Below, piece by piece: positions 55,428-64,000 of a stretch of 64,000 nucleotides of DNA. This DNA is from Escarpia spicata (taxonomy: Eukaryota > Annelida > Polychaeta > Sabellida > Siboglinidae). The stretch is taken from the NCBI GenBank assembly GCA_963995525.1, contig CAXEFP010000908.1:558001-622000 (forward strand), in the 5' to 3' direction. Within the stretch, counting starts at the first letter, position 1. Every line of letters begins with the position of its first letter. The translations under genes were made by a program, and so were the position numbers. Below the pieces are notes generated by a model. The model saw nothing but the letters and a program-made list of their open reading frames with translations, was not told where the DNA came from and searched no databases.

Positions 55428-58361
55428 GTTTTCACACCTATAACTTACGTAATATGTTCTTGTAACTTACGTGACGGGGATAAAACGGTAACATGCATTC
55501 CCATTTGGGGTTAATCTAGTTATGTGTGTAGCTTGATATCAATCTAGCCTTCGTGAAGATTTGTAACATGCAAAACATCTATTTGGGGTAAGACCACAGT
55601 AAGGATCCTTCCGCCGAAAAAAGTGCACTACAAATACCGTTTTGCTGTGATATGCATTAATTTTTTTCGAACATTTTGACATGGGACATGTTTGTCTCGT
55701 GAGTACTGAATGTACTGCTGCTTTAGACAAGATAAAACATCAAATGGGGATGAGTTTTCACACCTATAACTTACGTAATATGTTCTTGTAACTTACGTGA
55801 CGGGGATAAAACGGTAACATGCATTCCCATTTGGGGTTAATCTAGTTATGTGTGTAGCTTGATATCAATCTAGCCTTCGTGAAGATTTGTAACATGCAAA
55901 TCATCTATTTGGGATAAGACCACATTAAGGATCCTTCCGCCGAAAAAAGTGCACTACAAATACCGTTTTGCTGTGATATGCATTAATTTTTTTCGAACAC
56001 TTTGACATGGGACATGTTTGTCTCGTGAGTACTGAATGTACTGCTGCTTTAGATAAGAAAAAACTTCAAATGGGGATTAGTTTTCACACCTATAACTTAG
56101 GTAATATGTTCTTGTAACTTACGTGACGGAGATAGAACGGTAACATGCATTCCCATTTGTGATTAATCTAGTTATGTGTGTAGCTTGATATCAATCTAGC
56201 CTTCGTGAAGATTTGTAACATGCAAAACATCTATTTGGGGTAAGACCACATTAAGGATCCTTCCGCCGAAAAAAGTGCACTACAAATACCGTTTTGCTGT
56301 GATATGCATTAATTTTTTTCGAACATTTTGACATGGGACATGTTTGTCTCGTGAGTACTGAATGTACTGCTGCTTTAGACAAGATAAAACATCAAATGGG
56401 GATGAGTTTTCACACCTATAACTTACGTAATATGTTCTTGTAACTTACGTGACGGAGATAGAACGGTAACATGCATTCCCATTTGTGATTAATCTAGTTA
56501 TGTGTGTAGCTTGATATCAATCTAGCCTTCGTGAAGATTTGTAACATGCAAAACATCTATTTGGGGTAAGACCACATTAAGGATCCTTCCGCCGAAAAAA
56601 GTGCACTACAAATACCGTTTTGCTGTGATATGCATTAATTTTTTTCGAACATTTTGACATGGGACATGTTTGTCTCGTGAGTACTAAATGTACTGCTGCT
56701 TTACACAAGATAAAACATCAAATGGGGATGAGTTTTCACACCTATAACTTACGTAATATGTTCTTGTAACTTACGTGACGGAGATAGAACGGTAACATGC
56801 ATTCCCATTTGTGATTAATCTAGTTATGTGTGTAGCTTGATATCAATCTAGCCTTCGTGAAGATTTGTAACATGCAAAACATCTATTTGGGGTAAGACCA
56901 CAGTAAGGATCCTTCCGCCGAAAAAAGTGCACTACAAATACCGTTTTGCTGTGATATGCATTAATTTTTTTCGAACATTTTGACATGGGACATGTTTGTC
57001 TCGTGAGTACTGAATGTACTGCTGCTTTAGACAAGATAAAACATCAAATGGGGATGAGTTTTCACACCTATAACTTACGTAATATGTTCTTGTAACTTAC
57101 GTGACGGGGATAAAACGGTAACATGCATTCCCATTTGGGGTTAATCTAGTTATGTGTGTAGCTTGATATCAATCTAGCCTTCGTGAAGATTTGTAACATG
57201 CAAATCATCTATTTGGGATAAGACCACATTAAGGATCCTTCCGCCGAAAAAAGTGCACTACAAATACCGTTTTGCTGTGATATGCATTAATTTTTTTCGA
57301 ACACTTTGACATGGGACATGTTTGTCTCGTGAGTACTGAATGTACTGCTGCTTTAGATAAGAAAAAACTTCAAATGGGGATTAGTTTTCACACCTATAAC
57401 TTAGGTAATATGTTCTTGTAACTTACGTGACGGAGATAGAACGGTAACATGCATTCCCATTTGTGATTAATCTAGTTATGTGTGTAGCTTGATATCAATC
57501 TAGCCTTCGTGAAGATTTGTAACATGCAAAACATCTATTTGGGGTAAGACCACATTAAGGATCCTTCCGCCGAAAAAAGTGCACTACAAATACCGTTTTG
57601 CTGTGATATGCATTAATTTTTTTCGAACATTTTGACATGGGACATGTTTGTCTCGTGAGTACTGAATGTACTGCTGCTTTAGACAAGATAAAACATCAAA
57701 TGGGGATGAGTTTTCACACCTATAACTTACGTAATATGTTCTTGTAACTTACGTGACGGAGATAGAACGGTAACATGCATTCCCATTTGTGATTAATCTA
57801 GTTATGTGTGTAGCTTGATATCAATCTAGCCTTCGTGAAGATTTGTAACATGCAAAACATCTATTTGGGGTAAGACCACATTAAGGATCCTTCCGCCGAA
57901 AAAAGTGCACTACAAATACCGTTTTGCTGTGATATGCATTAATTTTTTTCGAACATTTTGACATGGGACATGTTTGTCTCGTGAGTACTGAATGTACTGC
58001 TGCTTTAGACAAGATAAAACATCAAATGGGGATGAGTTTTCACACCTATAACTTACGTAATATGTTCTTGTAACTTACGTGACGGAGATAGAACGGTAAC
58101 ATGCATTCCCATTTGTGATTAATCTAGTTATGTGTGTAGCTTGATATCAATCTAGCCTTCGTGAAGATTTGTAACATGCAAAACATCTATTTGGGGTAAG
58201 ACCACAGTAAGGATCCTTCCGCCGAAAAAAGTGCACAACAAATACCGTTTTGCTGTGATATGCATTAATTTTTTTCGAACATTTTGACATGGGACATGTT
58301 TGTCTCGTGAGTACTGAATGTACTGCTGCTTTAGACAAGATAAAACATCAAATGGGGATGA
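55428..58361 (+). repeat. Units 171-179, 4-unit higher-order repeat B G A^ A (1,304 bp)
   Basis: Order is B G A^ A, aB G A^ A, aB. The A^ marker CTTAGGTAA is at 56100 and 57404, 1,304 bp apart. The haplotype content differs from the earlier 4-unit repeat at 36.5-40.1 kb, so the same period arose with different members. Unit 174 has private changes (GTACTAAATG and TTTACACAAG near 56683-56705). Unit 179 has GTGCACAACAAAT near 58233. Confidence 0.85.
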
Positions 58362-61300
58362 GTTTTCACACCTATAACTTACGTAATATGTTCTTGTAAC
58401 TTACGTGACGGGGATAAAACGGTAACATGCATTCCCATTTGGGGTTAATCTAGTTATGTGTGTAGCTTGATATCAATCTAGCCTTCGTGAAGATTTGTAA
58501 CATGCAAAACATCTATTTGGGGTAAGACCACAGTAATGATCCTTCCGCCGAAAAAAGTGCACTACAAATACCGTTTTGCTGTGATATGCATTAATTTTTT
58601 TTGGACATTTTGACATGGGACATGTTTGTCTCGTGAGTACTGAATGTACTGCTGCTTTAGACAAGATAAAACATCAAATGGGGATGAGTTTTCACACCTA
58701 TAACTTACGTAATATGTTCTTGTAACTTACGTGACGGGGATAAAACGGTAACATGCATTCCCATTTGGGGTTAATCTAGTTATGTGTGTAGCTTGATATC
58801 AATCTAGCCTTCGTGAAGATTTGTAACATGCAAATCATCTATTTGGGATAAGACCACATTAAGGATCCTTCCGCCGAAAAAAGTGCACTACAAATACCGT
58901 TTTGCTGTGATATGCATTAATTTTTTTCGAACATTTTGACATGGGACATGTTTGTCTCGTGAGTACTGAATGTACTGCTGCTTTAGACAAGATAAAACAT
59001 CAAATGGGGATGAGTTTTCACACCTATAACTTACGTAATATGTTCTTGTAACTTACGTGACGGAGATAGAACGGTAACATGCATTCCCATTTGTGATTAA
59101 TCTAGTTATGTGTGTAGCTTGATATCAATCTAGCCTTCGTGAAGATTTGTAACATGCAAAACATCTATTTGGGGTAAGACCACATTAAGGATCCTTCCGC
59201 CGAAAAAAGTGCACTACAAATACCGTTATGCTGTGATATGCATTAATTTTTTTCGAACATTTTGACATGGGACATGTTTGTCTCGTGAGTACTGAATGTA
59301 CTGCTGCTTTAGACAAGATAAAACATCAAATGGGGATGAGTTTTCACACGTATAACTTACGTAATATGTTCTTGTAACTTACGTGACGGGGATAAAACGG
59401 TAACATGCATTCCCATTTGGGGTTAATCTAATTATGTGTTTAGCTTGATATCAATCTAGCCTTCGTGAAGATTTGTAACATGCAAAACATCTATTTGGGG
59501 TAAGACCACAGTAATGATCCTTCCGCCGAAAAAAGTGCACTACAAATACCGTTTTGCTGTGATATGCATTATTTTTTTTGGACATTTTGACATGGGACAT
59601 GTTTGTCTCGTGAGTACTGAATGTACTGCTGCTTTAGACAAGATAAAACATCAAATGGGGATGAGTTTTCACACCTATAACTTACGTAATATGTTCTTGT
59701 AACTTACGTGACGGGGATAAAACGGTAACATGCATTCCCATTTGGGGTTAATCTAGTTATGTGTGTAGCTTGATATCAATCTAGCCTTCGTGAAGATTTG
59801 TAACATGCAAATCATCTATTTGGGATAAGACCACATTAAGGATCCTTCCGCCGAAAAAAGTGCACTACAAATACCGTTTTGCTGTGATATGCATTAATTT
59901 TTTTCGAACATTTTGACATGGGACATGTTTGTCTCGTGAGTACTGAATGTACTGCTGCTTTAGACAAGATAAAACATCAAATGGGGATGAGTTTTCACAC
60001 CTATAACTTACGTAATATGTTCTTGTAACTTACGTGACAGAGATAGAACGGTAACATGCATTCCCATTTGTGATTAATCTAGTTATGTGTGTAGCTTGAT
60101 ACCAATCTAGCCTTCGTGAAGATTTGTAACATGCAAAACATCTATTTGGGGTAAGACCACATTAAGGATCCTTCCGCCGAAAAAAGTGCACTACAAATAC
60201 CGTTATGCTGTGATATGCATTAATTTTTTTCGAACATTTTGACATGGGACATGTTTGTCTCGGGAGTACTGAAGGTACTGCTGCTTTAGACAAGAAAAAA
60301 CTTCAAATGGGGATGAGTTTTCACACCTATAACTTACGTAATATGTTCTTGTAACTTACGTGACGGGGATAAAACGGTAACATGCATTCCCATTTGGGGT
60401 TAATCTAGTTATGTGTGTAGCTTGATATCAATCTAGCCTTCGTGAAGATTTGTAACATGCAAATCATCTATTTGGGATAAGACCACATTAAGGATCCTTC
60501 CGCCGAAAAAAGTGCACTACAAATACCGTTTTGCTGTGATATGCATTAATTTTTTTCGAACACTTTGACATGGGACATGTTTGTCTCGTGAGTACTGAAT
60601 GTACTGCTGCTTTAGATAAGAAAAAACTTCAAATGGGGATTAGTTTTCACACCTATAACTTACGTAATATGTTCTTGTAACTTACGTGACGGAGATAGAA
60701 CGGTAACATGCATTCCCATTTGTGATTAATCTAGTTATGTGTGTAGCTTGATATCAATCTAGCCTTCGTGAAGATTTGTAACATGCAAAACATATATTTG
60801 GGGTAAGACCACATTAAGGATCCTTCCGCCGAAAAAAGTGCACTACAAATACCGTTTTGCTGTGATATGCATTAATTTTTTTCGAACATTTTGACATGGG
60901 ACATGTTTGTCTCGTCAGTACTGAATGTACTGCTGCTTTAGACAAGATAAAACATCAAATGGGGATGAGTTTTCACACCTATAACTGACGTAATATGTTC
61001 TTGTAACTTACGTGACGGGGATAAAACGGTAACATGCATTCCCATTTGTGATTAATCTAGTTATGTGTGTAGCTTGATATCAATCTAGCCTTCGTGAAGA
61101 TTTGTAACATGCAAAACATCTATTTGGGGTAAGACCACAGTAAGGATCCTTCCGCCGAAAAAAGTGCACTACAAATACCGTTTTGCTGTGATATGCATTA
61201 ATTGTTTTCGAACATTTTGACATGGGACATGTTTGTCTCGTGAGTACTGAATGTACTGCTGCTTTAGACAAGATAAAACATCAAATGGGGATGAGTTTTC

Positions 61301-63902
61301 ACACCTATAACTTACGTAATATGTTCTTCTAACTTACGTGACGGGGATAAAACGGTAACATGCATTCCCATTTGGGGTTAATCTAGTTATGTGTGTAGCT
61401 TGATATCAATCTAGCCTTCGTGAAGATTTGTAACATGCAAAACATCTATTTGGGGTAAGACCACATTAAGGATCCTTCCGCCGAAAAAAGTGCACTACAA
61501 ATACCGTTATGCTGTGATATGCATTAATTTTTTTCGAACATTTTGACATGGGACATGTTTGTCTCGTGAGTACTGAATGTACTGCTGCTTTAGACAAGAT
61601 AAAACATCAAATGGGGATGAGTTTTCACACCTATAACTTACGTAATATGTTCTTGTAACTTACGTGACGGGGATAGAACGGTAACATGCATTCCCATTTG
61701 GGGTTAATCTAATTATGTGTTTAGCTTGATATCAATCTAGCCTTCGTGAAGATTTGTAACATGCAAAACATCTATTTGGGGTAAGACCACAGTAATGATC
61801 CTTCCGCCGAAAAAAGTGCACTACAAATACCGTTTTGCTGTGATATGCATTAATTTTTTTTGGACATTTTGATATGGCACATGTTTGTCTCGTGAGTACT
61901 GAATGTACTGCTGCTTTAGACAAGATAAAACATCAAATGGGGATGAGTTTTCACACCTATAACTTACGTAATATGTTCTTGTAACTTACGTGACGGGGAT
62001 AAAACGGTAACATGCATTCCCATTTGGGGTTAATCTAGTTATGTGTGTAGCTTGATATCAATCTAGCCTTCGTGAAGATTTGTAACATGCAAATCATCTA
62101 TTTGGGATAAGACCACATTAAGGATCCTTCCGCCGAAAAAAGTGCACTACAAATACCGTTTTGCTGTGATATGCATTAATTTTTTTCGAATATTTTGACA
62201 TGGGACATGTTTGTCTCGTGAGTACTGAAGGTACTGCTGCTTTAGACAAGAAAAAACTTCAAATGGGGATGAGTTTTCACACCTATAACTTACGTAATAT
62301 GTTCTTGTAACTTACGTGACGGGGATAAAACGGTAACATGCATTCCCATTTGGGGTTAACCTAGTTATGTGTGTAGCTTGATATCAATCTAGCCTTCGTG
62401 AAGATTTGTAACATGCAAATCATCTATTTGGGATAAGACCACATTAAGGATCCTTCCGCCGAAAAAAGTGCACTACAAATACCGTTTTGCTGTGATATGC
62501 ATTAATTTTTTTCGAACACTTTGACATGGGACATGTTTGTCTCGTGAATACTGAATGTACTGCTGCTTTAGATAAGAAAAAACTTCAAATGGGGATTAGT
62601 TTTCACACCTATAACTTACGTAATATGTTCTTGTAACTTACGTGACGGAGATAGAACGGTAACATGCATTCCCATTTGTGATTAATCTAGTTATGTGTGT
62701 AGCTTGATATCAATCTAGCCTTCGTGAAGATTTGTAACATGCAAAACATCTATTTGGGGTAAGACCACATTAAGGATCCTTCCGCCGAAAAAAGTGCACT
62801 ACAAATACCGTTTTGCTGTGATATGCATTAATTTTTTTCGAACATTTTGACATGGGACATGTTTGTCTCGTGAGTACTGAATGTACTGCTGCTTTAGACA
62901 AGATAAAACATCAAATGGGGATGAGTTTTCACACCTATAACTTACGTAATATGTTCTTGTAACTTACGTGACGGGGATAAAACGGTAACATGCATTCCCA
63001 TTTGGGGTTAATCTAGTTATGTGTGTAGCTTGATATCAATCTAGCCTTCGTGAAGATTTGTAACATGCAAAACATCTATTTGGGGTAAGACCACAGTAAG
63101 GATCCTTCCGCCGAAAAAAGTGCACTACAAATACCGTTTTGCTGTGATATGCATTAATTTTTTTCGAACATTTTGACATGGGACATGTTTGTCTCGTGAG
63201 TACTGAATGTACTGCTGCTTTAGACAAGATAAAACATCAAATGGGGATGAGTTTTCACACCTATAACTTACGTAATATGTTCTTGTAACTTACGTGACGG
63301 GGATAAAACGGTAACATGCATTCCCATTTGGGGTTAATCTAGTTATGTGTGTAGCTTGATATCAATCTAGCCTTCGTGAAGATTTGTAACATGCAAAACA
63401 TCTATTTGGGGTAAGACCACAGTAAGGATCCTTCCGCCGAAAAAAGTGCACTACAAATACCGTTTTGCTGTGATATGCATTAATTTTTTTCGAACATTTT
63501 GACATGGGACATGTTTGTCTCGTGAGTACTGAATGTACTGCTGCTTTAGACAAGATAAAACATCAAATGGGGATGAGTTTTCACACTTATAACTTACGTA
63601 ATATGTTCTTGTAACTTACGTGACGGGGATAAAACGGTAACATGCATTCCCATTTGGGGTTAATCTAGTTATGTGTGTAGCTTGATATCAATCTAGCCTT
63701 CGTGAAGATTTGTAACATGCAAAACATATATTTGGGGTAAGACCACATTAAGGATCCTTCCGCCAAAAAAAGTGCACTACAAATACCGTTTTGCTGTGAT
63801 ATGCATTAATTTTTTTCGAACATTTTGACATGGGACATGTTTGTCTCGTGAGTACTGAATGTACTGCTGCTTTAGACAAGATAAAACATCAAATGGGGAT
63901 GA
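58362..63902 (+). repeat. Units 180-196, mixed haplotypes
   Basis: Order is BE F aD E F aDH G A* B D E FH G° A B B C. Several units are recombinants: 180 has a B front with E body, 185 an A-front D with H-type tail (CGGGAGTACTGAAGG near 60262), 188 a mix of front markers with ACTGACGTAA, 190 an E with GGATAGAACGG, and 191 an F with H tail. Unit 192 reuses the G° marker GTGAATACTG near 62545. Units 194-195 are two B units in a row. Private point changes look denser here than in the central blocks, but I did not count them. Confidence 0.75.
59561..59580 (+). other. 1-bp deletion in unit 183
   Basis: The usual CATTAATTTT reads CATTATTTT here, shifting later units by -1. The deletion joins frames so that a 62-codon open frame appears on the plus strand (59514-59702). 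That frame is a by-product of the deletion in repeat DNA, not a gene. Confidence 0.8.
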
Positions 63903-64000
63903 GTTTTCACACCTATAACTTACGTAATATGTTCTTGTAACTTACGTGACGGGGATAAAACGGTAACATGCATTCCCATTTGGGGTTAATCTAGTTATGT
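63903..64000 (+). repeat. Partial monomer, unit 197 (98 bp)
   Basis: The window ends inside this unit. It has the GGGGATAAAAC and GGGGTTAATC front, so it is not haplotype A. Its body markers lie beyond the window, so its type among B, C, D, F, G and H is undetermined. The array evidently continues past the window. Confidence 0.95.

Larger units (their letters stand above)
1..64000. repeat. Satellite DNA array, 326-bp monomer, about 196.3 copies
   Basis: The decamer GTTTTCACAC recurs at 1, 327, 653, 979 and so on to 63903, always on the same strand and always in the same monomer context. Every base of the window falls within a copy, so there is no unique or gene-bearing stretch. Monomers are about 37% GC (122 of 326 in a hand-counted consensus) and differ from each other by roughly 1-4%, with almost no length variation. 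Head-to-tail order, high homogeneity and nested multi-monomer periodicities are typical of eukaryotic centromeric or pericentromeric satellites. The BamHI site, length and AT content resemble the Beta vulgaris pBV family, but this is from memory of the family's general description and not from a comparison. A rapidly amplified subtelomeric or intercalary satellite is the main alternative location. Confidence 0.98.

Noticed and set aside
59514..59702. 62-codon plus-strand open frame
   Set aside because: It appears once, only because of the 1-bp deletion at about 59571 in unit 183. It runs into the next monomer and is not conserved.
1..64000. CRISPR array
   Set aside because: The repeat is 326 bp with no unique spacers. 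CRISPR needs short repeats separated by different spacers.
1..64000. Tandem rDNA, 5S or snRNA genes, or histone-type gene cluster
   Set aside because: The monomer contains no recognisable rRNA, 5S internal promoter (A/C boxes), tRNA or snRNA sequence and has no reading frame kept across units.

Overview
The whole 64,000-base window is one uninterrupted array of satellite DNA. A monomer of 326 bp repeats head-to-tail on one strand: 196 complete units (1-63902) and a 98-base partial unit (63903-64000). Units are numbered from base 1, which happens to be a monomer boundary in my arbitrary phase (each unit begins GTTTTCACAC). I found no gene, RNA gene, transposon, inversion, unique spacer or CRISPR array. 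Six small indels (+1, -1, -1, +1, +7, -1) fully account for the +6 bp net drift in phase across the window.

Organism: a megabase-style satellite with nested higher-order structure points to a eukaryote, most likely centromeric or pericentromeric heterochromatin. The monomer is about 37% GC, about two nucleosome lengths, and carries one BamHI site in most units. Length, AT content and the BamHI site fit the Beta (beet) centromeric BamHI family pBV as I remember its general description. I cannot check this against a reference sequence, so it is a weak lead and the species stays open.

Monomers fall into about eight recurring haplotypes that differ by roughly 1-4%. Marker positions are within the unit. 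A: GGAGATAGAAC at 49-59 and TGTGATT at 79-85, then CATTAAGG. B: GGGGATAAAAC and GGGGTT, then CAGTAAGG at about 170-177. C: CATATATTTGGGG with GCCAAAAAAAG. D: GTTATGCTG at about 212. E: CTAATTATGTGTTTAG at about 89-104, CAGTAATG and TTTGGACATTTT. F: AAATCATCTATTTGGGAT at 145-162 with CGAACATTTT. G: as F but CACTTTGAC, GATAAGAAAAAACTTC and GGATTA. H: CATTAAATATCC, GTGCATTAC, TTTGATATGG and GAAGGTACT. A lower-case a (aB, aD, aF, aG, aH) means an A-type front on another body. Two letters (EG, FH) mean a recombinant. A* carries ATATA at about 150. A^ carries CTTAGGTAA at the front. G' carries CCTTTAAC. G° carries GTGAATACTG. C' carries TACCATTTT. B* is a B unit with CATATAT and CATAGTAAGG.

Layout: units 1-14 show a partial 6-unit repeat. 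Units 15-30 show 8-unit periodicity. Units 31-48 contain a 10-unit-offset duplication. Units 48-67 show 7-unit periodicity rich in A/G/H. Units 81-100 hold the clearest duplication, about 3.1 kb at an offset of 3,259 bp. Units 113-123 are a 4-unit repeat (G A B H). Units 124-128 reuse a cassette seen 31 kb upstream. Units 128-131 are a 2-unit repeat. Units 133-170 are built on a recurring G°-A-B anchor with 7/10/7/10 spacing. Units 171-179 are a different 4-unit repeat (B G A^ A). Units 180-197 are mixed. The picture is a library of a few haplotypes repeatedly reshuffled by unequal crossover and conversion in register with the 326-bp period.

There are no genes to work together. The value of the window is as a record of satellite evolution.
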